Source: Isoetes taiwanensis (lineage: Eukaryota > Streptophyta > Lycopodiopsida > Isoetales > Isoetaceae). From it: a stretch of DNA of 64,000 bases. The notes below the pieces were generated by a model, which saw only the letters and a list, made by a program, of their open reading frames with translations, searched no databases and was not told where the DNA came from. The stretch spans positions 12,480,359-12,544,358 of the forward strand of contig JAJEKV010000010.1 of the NCBI GenBank assembly GCA_021234155.1, given 5' to 3'. The translations under genes and the position numbers were made by a program. Positions 46,300 to 58,187 of the stretch are shown piece after piece (within the stretch, counting starts at the first letter, position 1; the number at the start of each line of letters is the position of its first letter).

Positions 46300-47806
46300 A
46301 TGAGCAGGGCCCTCCGTCTATCCCGGGCCATCTATAGAAAGATGCCCGAGTGAAGGACACGGAGAGGTCATTCGGCCCACGCCTTCAATGGGACTCCTAC
46401 GTCGCGGAAGCGTGAATACATATTAGCATACAGCATAAATCATATATAAATAACCACCACGAAGGGTGGCACATCCATCCAAGTACTAACGGCAAAGAAT
46501 GCATCTAATCCTAAGGAAAACACCCCAAACCCCAGGTTCTACCCCGGTTCAGACTCCTGTGAGGGTGAACTGACGGTTCGGTCTCAAGAGATCAACAGAC
46601 AGAGGTATAACTTGGCGTTAGCTGGCATAGAACATCGGCTAGGGTTGTCCACTCCATCCGCCCCTCCTGTGCACACTTTGCAGATGGGTCGATTCATGCT
46701 ATGGCATCACTATAGCCTTCCGGAGACGCAAACTCAAGGTATCACCCTTCGAGCCTACTCCAGGGTTCATGAAGCCCCGGTCCGACGAGGCAGGTCAGGG
46801 AAGCGTCCCCTTCCAGGATCGCAGTGGTTCCATGGGTGAGCTAGAGAATACGTGCCGCATCAGCGACCCCCGCATCCGTACCCGACTTACTCACCCTAAA
46901 TCTACTCAAAGTGCATGGTGCCCCATACGGGTCACACCTCTACACCCAGGGAGTGTCAGACCCATACCCGGCCCTCACGTGGCCGGCTATCAGGCCTAGC
47001 CCTTTGTAGGGAGTCGGGAGCCTTTTATGTTCATGCAAGACCCCACCCCCACTTCACTCTGCGTCCCTTCTCTCGGTGCTAAGCCATTCCATAGCATCTA
47101 CGACCGGTGGTCTCCTGTACAGGCAGCCGCATCTAATGGGAAATCTGGGGATCAACCTAGGAGCATACTACTAAACATGGCTCGGAGGTCTCTACCCCCT
47201 AATTCCCCATTTCGAGTAATACTATACAAAGAACTATCAATCCATCCTTTAAGAGCAAGACCAGAATCAGAGATAAAGAGAACTCACCTTTGCAATCAAG
47301 GGTTAGTTCCTACAAGTAAAGCACAGAGAGAATGGAAGAAATGAACACAACAAGTGCCCAACAGGGGCGCTACTCTAGAACATAAAGCTATACTAACCAC
47401 CCACGAGTTCTCTTTGGATCCATTGTCATTTGGTACTTCCATCTCCCTGGACTTGGCTCGGCCTTTGGACACCTGGGGTAAGTTAGGCGCTTAGCAAGGG
47501 TAGGCGCTCAGCTGCTGCTCCTCTTGATCGATTAGGGGGTCAATTAGGGCTAGGGGTCAAGTTAATGACCCAAATTAGAATTTCCCATGCTGGCCAATCA
47601 ATGGCCAGGTGGCGCTCACCTAAATAACCAATTAGTCCAATTTAATTAGTTGGGTAATTATCCTTTAAGGATTAATTTAGCATAGCTAATTTAATCCCTT
47701 TTAGGTCAACCCCCTAGGTCAAGATACCCCATGGTGGCATACCTTTACTAGTGACGTGTCAGTACGTTATTTATACGTATCCCGTATAAATACATGGAAC
47801 GTCACA
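46300..47806 (-). repeat. gypsy 5' LTR (1507 bp, inner end deleted)
   Basis: Collinear with 37369-38891 and ends GTCACA beside the TSD at 47807-47811. Homology begins abruptly at ATGAGCAGGGCC (46300), so the 78 bp matching 37291-37368 and the expected primer-binding site are missing. This looks like an internal deletion across the LTR/leader junction. Confidence 0.9.
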
Positions 47807-47811
47807 AGTAT

Positions 47812-49285
47812 GATCACATTATTCATAAAAACGTGAATAGCAACTAAGAAGATACTACAAACTTTTTACCCTTCTACTTCTTTATGGTTACGTTGAAATA
47901 AAATTTGAGTCTGACATACCTTGTTGAAGACCTACCTATTTGTATTTTGCAGAGTTTATGGCTTATGCCTTAAGCAAAGGTCGTCAAGGAAATATAGTCA
48001 TGTCAGTAGCATCCAGAAAGATTCTACAAATTTCTTGTGCTCGCCTTTTAAAATGTCACTAGTAGCCTGTACGTGCAGAAAGTAGCTTCTGAAGAATCCC
48101 AACAACCAAGTTAAGTTTGGTGATAGCAAAAATCCCCTCCTCTGACAATGTTAACATATAATGGAGTAGAGGTTCCAAGTTATATCAGATAATTGTCTTT
48201 TGATTCATTAGTTGATGCAAGAGATCATGTCATGCTTTCATCCGAGATGTGCAACTTTATAATCTAGGCTTATTCAATCTACTGAGTTGCTTCTGGCAGG
48301 AAATTCAGCATGAGTTGGAAAACGTGATTTACCAGTACTTCTATCATGATCAAGCACATCATCATGAGTAAGACCTAATGCACACACATTGCATCACATG
48401 CCAACTATTCCCTCTCACCTATTTCTACCAACAAAAAAAAGGGAGACAGAGAAGTAGAAGAGCATTTTCGCTAAAGAACAATCGGTCTGTGCACATACAT
48501 GTCCCCATTCACTTTACATGAATGTCCTCATGAGGACTCAGATCCAAGGATCCAGACTGCAAAGTGAACAAACATGATTATGACTTTATGCCAGAAACTA
48601 TCCTCTCCAAAAAGGATCGGCACCATGGGAAGTCTGCAAAATATTATTCTAGCATTTCTCTACCTGGTTTGACCAAGGGCAAACAAAAAAGAAAAAATAG
48701 TGTTCAAATCAATCTTAACTATGCGACTTTAAGTAATGTAACTTGAGTTTTGTTTTCTTATTCTCAGACATATTGAAAGGAACGGAAAATATTATACATA
48801 CTGCATATTTAATGCAGATGTAGAATATCCATATTTTCAACCACTGAGAGGAAGAGCTTATTGCATTGATTGTCCCTCGGTTATGAGATCATTTACTACC
48901 AATACAGACTAAATTACACACTGCTTGTTGTTCCAGGCCCTGCTACGTATTGCACACTCCTCCTGGAATATGTGAATTGATCATGTACATAGAACTCTAA
49001 GGTTTTCACAATCAATTCTTATTTTAAAATGATATCCCCTATTAAAAATGATATTAATTGCCCCATAAATTGTACAAAATGTCGCAATTGATGATTGCAT
49101 GTTACACACCAATTTCCATGCTTTATCTGCTCAATAACCCCGCAATATGTTACGGCAAATGCTTAGAAAATAAGGGAGAAGAAAAACAAATATATTGAAA
49201 AGCCTGACATATTCGTAAAGCACATTCTGCAATAAAAATGTGCAGTCTGGTTATGTGTTGCAATTCAATGAAGGTTGACAAGCTT
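47812..49285. other. noncoding host-like DNA
   Basis: AT-rich, with no recognisable gene. The plus-strand frame 48564-48746 (60 codons, basic, Lys-rich, reading KKDRHHGKSAKYYSS) is the only coding-like piece and could be a stray exon, but I see no supporting neighbour. The stretch lies between the gypsy target duplication and the SINE. Confidence 0.35.
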
Positions 49286-49498
49286 GCGTCTAGGTGTTTG
49301 GTCTAGTAGTAACGCACTAGTTCTTGCAAATATAGGTCTCGAGTTCAAGACAACCCAGAATCGCACTCTGAACTGTTGGGTGTCAAAACCCACAGACGCA
49401 ATGTAAAGTGGTTGGGGGCAGGGCCCAACTGAGTAATGTAGTGTGGCGTGTGGTCACATGTCCAGTTGGATGCTGCCTAGTGGCGTGACGTTAAAATA

Positions 49499-49541
<43 letters not shown>
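49286..49541 (+). mobile_element. tRNA-derived SINE with (CTAT)n tail
   Basis: The 5' part resembles a tRNA promoter pair: an A-box-like TGGTCTAGTAGT near 49299 and a B-box-like GAGTTCAAGAC near 49340, about 40 bp apart. A unique body follows (GGGGGCAGGGCCCAACTGAG, near 49414-49433). The 3' end GTGACGTTAAAATA leads into a CTAT repeat (49499-49541). It has no coding capacity. The end word GACGTTAAAAT is shared with the LINE at 23.9 kb, the likely source of its reverse transcriptase. Clear flanking duplications were not found. Confidence 0.75.
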
Positions 49542-50327
<786 letters not shown>

Positions 50328-50419
50328 GTCTGATGCTCTCTTGGGCCTCGAGAGACCATGGAGCACATGAACAGACTATTTACAACTTTAACAAAAAAGA
50401 GCGGTGAGTATCAACAGCT

Positions 50420-53400
50420 CTAATATAAGGTCCTAAAGTCTGGCGGCATTTGTAATAAAGAGAGAAAATCGGTAGCTTGGATGCCAAAACTATTTCTAAT
50501 GTGAGCGCATTCCGGGCAACATGTAAATACATGATCTTCGTCTTCAATCTGTCTCGTTTCACATACTTTACATAAGCGCTCTTCTACCTGGATCTTAGCC
50601 CATCTCCCGGTCTCAATTGCCAGCCTATGAGATCCTGACCTGTATCTGGCAAGTAGGCTTCTTGGAGACTTGGGTATGTTTGCTATCAGATAAATTTGAC
50701 TCTCATCTGTTATCACTGGATTGACATTTTTTTGGTACTGTATCATTCTCTTTCCTGGGTTTGCCCACATATGGCTTATTGCCTGCTTCTCCAGCATGGT
50801 TCGAGTTTCCTCTTTCTCGGGTGGCCAAGCGGTTATCCCCCATCTAGCAGCCCAAGCTATTAGCTTGTTTTTCCATTCTGAGTTCTCCAAAGCATGGTGA
50901 GATAACCGGGTTGTAGCTTGAGCATTCACTCTATTAAAGAAGTTTATTGACTGGTATAAACCTTCTAATTCTAGTGGTATCAGCCCTACTTCTGCAAGCA
51001 TAATCGAGTAGGGGATTTGAGATCTAATGCCGAGTTCCTCTTTTATGAAAGACTTTTGAATCGTTTCAATCTGTTTCCATAAGCTGGCCGAGATCTCTGG
51101 ACCCCAGATTGGAGCACCGTATAGCACCACCGTCTGTACTAGAGTTTTGAAGAGAAGCTTCTTCAAATTCCAGTCCGTGAGTGATGCCTTATTGCATTTA
51201 GCTAGCATGTTATATAATGCAGCTTTTCTGCCTGAGACCCTCCTATTTATGCAGATTTTCCAACTGTAATTGGATGCCAGGTCAATCCCCAAATATTTAT
51301 ACGATTCAACTGTTTCTAGTAGCTCTCCCTTGTAGGTGAAATCCGGCCTTTCTCGTGAGCCAAAGACCATAATTTTAGACTTAGATAAATTAATTGTCAT
51401 CTTCTTTGCTGTACAAAAGTCTTCCAAGTGGTTGAGATGCTCTTGCAGTGTTTTTTCCTTGCTAGCAATTAGAACTACATCATCGGCATAGAGGGGAGCT
51501 GAAGAATATAGTTGCCAAGTTTTGTCCCTATTAGTGATCTCTGTCGTAACCAATCATCTAGTTCGTCAATATAAATGCCGAATAGAGTGGGGGATAAAGG
51601 GCACCCCTGTCTTACCCCTATTGTGCTCTTCAAAACTGAATTGCAATCTCGGGAAATTGTTATCAGAACTTCAGCATATAGTTGAGATATAGCCTCTCTA
51701 AGTTCTTTGGGGACTCCGAGTTGAATCAATCTATCACCAAGGTCTTTACGGGGGACCGTATCAAACGCCTTAGAAAAATCAATGAATGCTAGATACAGGG
51801 AAGAATTTGGCGCTTTAGCTTTCTCAATCACAGCTCGGAGTGTAAGGACATGATCAAGAGTGTTATGATCACATATGAATCCTGCCTGGTATTGTGAACG
51901 AGCCTTTGCTTGCTCTGCCCAGCTGCTAAGCTTGCCTTCAAGAAGACTACCAAGAACTTTTGAGAAAATGCTGCCAATAAGAATTGTTCTAAAATTTGTT
52001 GCCACCTTGTGATTTCCTCCTTTATGGATTGGGTGAACTCGGTTGAGCTTCCAACTGTGAGTAGTTCCTGAGTGAGGCATAGATTTAGCATATCTGTCAG
52101 GATTTCGCGAGTCTTCTCCCCGCCCCACTTTAGAAGCTCCATGCACAAACTGTCAGCATCTGGAGCCTTATTATTTGCTAATTTGGATAGACACAGTTCT
52201 ACATCTGCAATAGTAAAAAGATTTACAAATGGAGCTACAATAGGCATGCTGGTAGCGCCTTCCCTTTCATATATATCCTTGATTAATTTTAGCAGAGCAT
52301 CATTATCGAGGATATTATGTGCATGGCTATCTTTAAGCATGTTCCAAAATCGTTTAGGTTTCTTTAGAAGCTGATCAGATAGTGTCTTTTGTCTTGCAGC
52401 AAAGTGTGAGTCCAAAAGTTCTGGTTGCAGCATCCAATATGTGCTCTTGAAAAAGCTTTGCATCCTTCTCTATTTCACCTGACTATACTGCATCTGTAAG
52501 CAGCTCCTCCAAATGCTCTCTATACTCTACATGATGCTCATAATCCAGCTTGATCCTTGGACGAAATTTCTCAGCCTGTTTCAGCGTTTTAGCCTGTGCT
52601 TCAAATATCATGTGCAAAGGTGCATGATCAGATTCTGGCATAAGATCCCCTATAAAGAAATCCCTGATTTGGTCTTTGTTTTTGGCTAAAAGGTAATCAA
52701 TAGAACTTGCACCTGTGTGGCTCTGGTAGGTGAACTTGCCTGACAAGTTGAAAGGCTGAACTCCATTGATTATTTTGAGCTGGCAGGTGGTGCATAGCTC
52801 TAAGAGCTTTTGTCCCATATCATTTGAAATTTGATCAGCTGAAATTCTGTTGTATAATGGATCTTCGAGTTCATCCAAATGTAAATTTGTGAGATCTTCA
52901 AAAACACATGCTTGTTGGTTGCTTGTGCGACCGTTGAAGTCCCCTATGACAAATATTTTACCTTGAGATGAGTAATCAAGAATATCCATGCATAAGCTCT
53001 CAAACGGATTATCCTTGTCATAATCAGGCTGCTTGTAAATCTGTGAGGATTCGGGGGCAAAGTAGCATATAGCAAAGAATACTTGTTGTCCACTCTCACA
53101 GAGTTTAACCCATATGTATTGTTTTTTGGGGTTCTTCTTCAAGATTTCCACATCAAATGCAGAGTTAGCTCTTTTATACAAAGCAATACCTCCATGGCCA
53201 CGACCTGCACCTGGTTTTTTTATCATTCTCAACATGTCCTAACAGCTCAAAACCAACTATGTCTGGAAGAGAGCGAGTTTTGTGATGCCAGGTTTCGGTA
53301 AAGCATATTAGATCTTGATGTTCCCATGTAGCAAAAGTAGCATTCATCTTAGCTTGAGACAGTCCATGTGTGTTCCACAGACTGATCCTCAATATGTATG

Positions 53401-53434
53401 CACACAGAACATTAAAAAACCTATAACACGGCAA
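50420..53434 (-). pseudogene. LINE ORF2: APE endonuclease and reverse transcriptase
   Basis: The APE-type endonuclease (53434-52483) shows SLWNTHGLSQ, CFTETWHH, FVIGDFNGR, SSIDYLL and PESDHAPLH, the usual catalytic set, with one frame change near 53220. The reverse transcriptase (52463-51300) shows RVHPIHKGG, QYQAGFICDHNT, FIDFSKAFDTV, IGVRQGCPLSP and, after a frame change near 51500, YADDVVLIAS. The C-terminal region has a CKVCETRQIEDEDHVFTCC zinc-like motif (about 50565-50510) typical of RVT-associated fingers. Frames also change near 52000-52150. The protein would nick DNA and copy element RNA, but this copy is broken. Confidence 0.9.
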
Positions 53435-54077
53435 TTACCATGTCAAAAGTTATATGCATGCAAGCTTTTCAAGAAGATGCAACCTCTACTAATTGTAGCT
53501 TCGCGGCAACTTAACAAACTAATTTCGTGACTGTAAATAGTCTTCTATGCACTAAGTTGCTATTAGGCAAGTTTTCTAGTTGGTTAAGGTTAAACGGTGA
53601 AGTGATGATTTAATGGTATGTTAGCGGAGCAAATGATATGAAGTTTTTCTACTGTAGACCAAGCTTACTTATGGAACTCATGGCCCTTGTAAGGTAGTGT
53701 TATTTTATCTTGTGATTGTATAACCTCAGCATTTAGCGGATGAATTTAAAAGCATGCTCAAATTTAACTTCCCTGAATATTACATATATAGGAACTTTCA
53801 TTAGGCTGCCAATAACCATAATTTTGCACAATGTATGTGCAGCAAAGTTCTTGAGAGACCTTGCTTGCTGGTATACAGTACCATGTTGGCGGTTTATTGA
53901 TGTATATCTACATAACAGTACCAGTGGCTGTGCATAAAGTCAAGAATCAGTGGATGTGATGATGTTGCATATGCTGCCCTTTTTTTTGAACTGAGAAACT
54001 CATGTCTATAGTTTAGCTTGCTTGTATAAGGGTATGCCACCATAGACTTTCTCAATTTAGATCCCACATTCTTCTCT
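53435..54077. other. noncoding stretch, probable 3' UTR or intergenic DNA
   Basis: No clear gene. The exon ending at 54078 may continue to about 53997 in an alternative frame (see the exon entry). The rest is AT-rich with short T-runs. Confidence 0.35.
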
Positions 54078-54757
54078 TCAATACTTTCTACCACTATAGC
54101 AACCTTTCCTGGTTGGATCTGTTGGATCTGTAAAAATGGCTTACAAAGTCAACACTTAATCAAGTAGCATGAATCATAGTAGTTTCCAGTTCCCTACCTT
54201 GGCTCTTGCAGCATTCACAAGAACTTAATTGCATCTGCTGCCCTTGACCGCAAATAATATATTGCAATTTTTCAGGTCCTGCAATTGCACAATTAGAAAG
54301 TTTAATAAGAGAAAATAAAGGGAACACAATGCAACTCATGCAATAAAACAAATCTCGCCTTTGACCAAGTGTAAATGTGGAGGGATATTAATTTGCCAAA
54401 ACTTAGTTGGTCCAAGTTATATTCCAGCTTTGACTTTGATCAATAAAAGCTCCACAATCAACAACCATATCCACTATAGTCCACTGTTTTATTTCCCATG
54501 CGTCCTGCAGGATAACATTCCACACGCTTATTGCTACACAAAGTGTGCACGAAATGTTTTTCTTACAGAACTTGTTGTTTCACCACTCTACGAATTAATT
54601 TTTGCATTACAAATGTACATAAACATGATGCCATTGCAACTCGAATTTCCACTGCATAAGAGGGACAATGTAGCATTGCAGTTAAAATTTTGAATCCTTT
54701 GCATGCATTACAACAAATATAGAAGCTCACCTTTAAATGATGGAATTTCCACAAGGC
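54078..54757 (-). CDS. three host exons of an unrecognised gene
   Basis: Exons 54757-54731, 54278-54198 and 54127-54078 are bordered by good minus-strand acceptors (GAATGTTTCAG, GCAATTGCAG, TTTTTACAG) and donors (GTGAGC, GTAGGG). In one phase they join in frame to a stop at 54078, reading LVEIPSFK, LQYIICGQGQQMQLSSCECC and DPTDPTRKG. In the other phase the last exon stays open to about 53900 and reads convincingly (IQPGKVAIVVESIEEKN), but exon 2 then has a TAA. Which frame is used is unclear. The copia element sits 24 bp upstream of the first of these exons, inside an intron, so earlier exons lie beyond 61.2 kb. I do not recognise the protein. Confidence 0.45.
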
Positions 54758-54781
54758 CTGAAACATTCAACAGATGTATAC

Positions 54782-54965
54782 TATTGGGATGTAAACCCTA
54801 AAAGGAACATGAGAGACGCACGTAAATGACACATGTATTGAGGTAAATGTGATAAAAACGAAAAGGAGAAAGTGTGACCTGTATAGTCACATTAGGTCAC
54901 ATATGACACGTCACATTAGGTCATATATGACACGTCATATAGAGTAAAGTGTCATGTCTCTAATA
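54782..54965 (-). repeat. copia 3' LTR
   Basis: Matches 61024-61202 with a few substitutions and one 5-bp indel. It contains two or three degenerate copies of a GTCACATTAGGTCATATATGA-like word. Starts TATTGGG and ends CTCTAATA. Confidence 0.92.
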
Positions 54966-54973
54966 CCCCTTCT
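54966..54973 (-). promoter_or_regulatory. copia polypurine tract
   Basis: CCCCTTCT on the plus strand reads AGAAGGGG in the element's sense and abuts the 3' LTR exactly, as expected for the plus-strand primer. Its position independently supports the unusual TATTAG start of the LTR. Confidence 0.8.
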
Positions 54974-56385
54974 GTGACTTTACTTTACCTGTGAAAGCAT
55001 TATTAACAGAAGAAAAAGGAAATGATCATGTAGTAGACTGTAACGGCTGAATGCCCAAGCGCTGTTTCATCTGCTGAAATTTGGAGCCTGCTAGAGGTTT
55101 TGTCATCCCATCAGCCAATTGATGAGCAGTCGCACAATATTCAAGTTGCAAATTGGATTCTTGAAGTTGTTCCCTTACAAAGCATACTTGAACATCCAAA
55201 TGCTTAGTTGGTGGATGATATTGTAAGTTCTTTATGAGATCAATGGCTCCAGAATTGTCCACACACAGTTTGGCTGACTTAATTGAAACTTGAAGATCCT
55301 GGAATAAATGGAGAAGCCACATCATTTCTTGAGTGCCTGTGGTCAATGCGTTAAATTTTGCCTCTGTTGTATGCAGACTAACAGTAGATTGCTTTTTGGA
55401 TGACCATGTGATAGCACTGTTTCCTAGCATTGAAACGAAACCAGTTGTGGATCTCCTATAGTCATAGTCTGTGCCAGCATGATCTGCATCTGTATAAAAG
55501 ACTAATTCACTGTTTTGCTGATTTTTATAAGTAATGCCCTCATTCATAGTGCCTTTGAGGTAAGCTAAAATTCTTTTGGCTGCCAACCAATGAATTTTTC
55601 GAGGGTCCTGCATAAAGCGACTGACTTGGCCAACAGCAAATCGAATATCTGGCCTGCTAATAGTAACATATATGAGGTGGGGTCATATGTAGGACCATTT
55701 GCATCATAGCTCAGCTTGTTGCCTGGCTCATAGGAATTAACGGCTGCATTGCAGTCTGCCATATGAAATCTGAGCAACAGATCTTTGATGTACTTTGTTT
55801 GAGTAAGCTGGATATAAGTTGGATGCTGCCAAACTTCAATCCCTAGACAGAAGTGCATTAAGCCAAGATCAGTAAGCTCAAAGGCGTTGTTGAGTTGTAT
55901 CTTGAGATCTGCAATGATATCAGTAGCATCACAGTAATAATGAGATCATCTACATATAAGTTAAGAATGCAGATTTGATGATCATTGACTCTAAAATATA
56001 GGCTAGGGTCTGCTCTGGATCTCTAGAAGGCAAGATGAAGAAGAAATGAGTTGATCTTGGCATGCCAGCAGCGCGGTGCCTGTTTGAGGCCATAAAGGCT
56101 TTTCTTTAGCTTGCAGACTAGATGTTCCTGTCCTTGTTTAACAAAGCCTGCTGGCTGCTCCATATAGATGTTCTCTTCTAAATCACCATTTAGAAAGGCA
56201 CTTTTGAAGACCATTTGCCAAAGGGGCAATGACTCCTCTAACAGTGTCCATACGAGCAACAGGGGCAAATACTTCAGTATAGTCATGGCCATATTTCTGA
56301 TTATAGCCGTTGGCTACTAATCGTGCTTTGTGTTTGGCCAAGGATCCATCTGCATGAAACTTTGTTCGATAGACCCATTTATCAC

Positions 56386-58187
56386 CAATAATAATATTAA
56401 TAATAATAATATGATTAAATCGAGCTTCTTAAGACCCAAAAGGGCATGAAGCTGAAATACAATGAAGTATCAAGTATTGTTCAGAGTTTTTAACATAAGA
56501 TGATGCTTATCTATATCAGATATGAATGCTCCGAGACGGAAAGGATCCATCTGCCACAGAGAGAAAAGGTTAGAGTGTTCAACCTCATGTCTCGCTCTTA
56601 TTGGATTGTATTGTGTGCATTGAAGAAGGGTATGTTCTTCATCTTCAATCATGGAATAAATTACTACTCTTATATTTAAGTGTAGCCAAAATAGGTTTAG
56701 CTAAACTACCTTCAAATTGGGGCTAGAAGTTTCTAACACTTGGCTAAACTAAATGGTTTTTCTCCATCACAGTTTCTTGTTTTTGGCTAAACTTTTACAA
56801 AATGGAAAGGCAAATATTAGCCATCATAATATAGTAATTTGAAAAAATCCAAGCATTTTGGCAAAGACATTGAATTTATTGTAAATACATAAGTCAAGAC
56901 ATAAACATACATGAACATGTTCAAAAACCTAAAAAACAATGGGACTACATTGTTCCTTTTCCTATAATGCTTCAACTTTGTACTTGGAACAAGAAAGAAA
57001 GTGGAAAAAAAAAAGAAAAATATAAACCCTATTTGAAATTTCTTAAAATTAGTACATACATTGGTGTTGAATTTCCGGCTAATCTATCCATTTTTTTCAA
57101 GCCCACTCTATCTTAGGTTTAGCTAATCGATGTCCTGATGGATATGTCTGGAGGTAGAGGTTTGGCTATTCAACCTAAAAACTCACTTGGGTGGCAAAAA
57201 AATTGGGCTAAATTTTTCTTTTTTTTGGGCATTTTTTCTATTTACTTTAGCCGTTTTTCTTGGCAAAACTGCTACAAAATAGCCATTTGGCTAACCTTAG
57301 CCGTTATTTTATTCCATGTCTTCAATATGGCCGTCTTCACAAAACAGGCAAATTCTTTCTTCCCTTGGGATTTTCATCCATCGACCTGTTTCGATTCTTA
57401 GGTGATGAGAGCTGAGCCTATATCTTGCAATGACTTTCCTGGCACGTGGAGGTGTTTTCAGATAATCTTGTTCTGCGTATATTAACATTGGGTTAATCTC
57501 TGACTGATAAAACTCCATCTTTGTACCCTTTTCTTGCCATAGTTTCTCAACGGCCTTGGCCTGAACCAGATCGCGGATCCCTTCGTCTGTGGTAGGCCGA
57601 TTACGTTCTTCCAGTCCCCATTTATGTAACCACTCTTTTACTTCTTGGAACCACCCTTGGCTACTCGAGGTTTGCATTGCAAGGTGAGGAAGCCGGCTCT
57701 CCTCTAGATTGCTGATCCTGTTGACATATGATAATGTTTGGCACAAAGCTTCAGCCTCTAAGGGAAGCATCCCTGTCTCCGCTAAAATCATTGCATAAGG
57801 CACTTGTTTTTTAATCCCAAGTTCTTCCCGAAGGAAGAGTTTGAGCACTCCTTCTATCTTCTCCCACATCTTGCCTGATAGAGATGGCCCCCAAATTGGG
57901 CAGCCTTATAGCACTACAATTTGCACTAGGGTACGGAAGAGCATTTTTTGGAGCTTCCATCCTGCTAAACCAGCTTTATGGCATCTTTGCAACATGCCGT
58001 ACAGGGCACGCTTGCCTCCTGCAATGCGTTTTTCAATGCAAACCTTCCAGCTATAATTTGAGCAGAATTCCAATCCTAGATATTTGTAAACATTAACTAA
58101 TTCCAACTGTTCATTCTGATAAAAGAAATCTGGTTTTGAGAACGTGCCACTTACCATGCATTTAGACTTGGATAAGTTCACCTTCAT
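56386..58187 (-). mobile_element. 5'-truncated LINE fragment inserted in copia RT
   Basis: In the minus sense the copia frame switches at 58187 into NLSKSKCMVSG and YKYLGLEFCSNYSWK. These words parallel the LINE at 50.4-53.4 kb (NLSKSKIMVFG, YKYLGIDLASNYSWK), so the join is a LINE insertion. The fragment includes the end of RT, the C-terminal domain (LREELGIKKQVPYAMILAE, RICLFCEDGHIED) and, beyond the nested MITE, the finger remainder (EDEEHTLLQC). It ends in an AAT-rich tail at 56387-56412 against the resumed copia frame. 5' truncation is typical of LINE insertion. Confidence 0.88.
56650..57318. mobile_element. hAT-type MITE, 669 bp, with 8-bp TSD
   Basis: The exact 8-bp duplication TCTTCAAT (56642-56649 and 57319-57326) flanks an element whose ends are inverted repeats CATGGAATAAA...TTTATTCCATG. 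Eight-bp duplications and CA...TG ends are characteristic of hAT transposons. The interior is AT-rich, noncoding, and contains many TTAGCCA/TGGCTAA words in both orientations near both ends, like the subterminal binding sites of hAT elements. It splits the LINE finger motif between GHIED and EDEEH, which confirms that it inserted after the LINE. Confidence 0.9.

Larger units (their letters stand above)
37291..47806 (-). mobile_element. Ty3/gypsy chromovirus-type LTR retrotransposon with TSD
   Basis: The 10.5-kb element is flanked by the 5-bp direct repeat AGTAT (37286-37290 and 47807-47811) and ends TGTGAC...GTCACA. It reads leftwards: 5' LTR 47806-46300, two extra open regions (46272-45111 and 44940-44446), gag, protease, reverse transcriptase, RNase H, integrase, chromodomain, a purine-rich primer (GGGAGAA, 38892-38898 read in minus sense) and 3' LTR 38891-37291. 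Pol order RT-RNH-INT plus the chromodomain define a chromovirus. Several frameshifts and nonsense codons make it non-autonomous as given. The 5' LTR lacks its last 78 bp and no primer-binding site is visible. Confidence 0.93.

Noticed and set aside
49501-49540. Possible CRISPR-like or satellite array of ATCT units
   Set aside because: Simple 4-bp microsatellite without spacers; it is the SINE tail.
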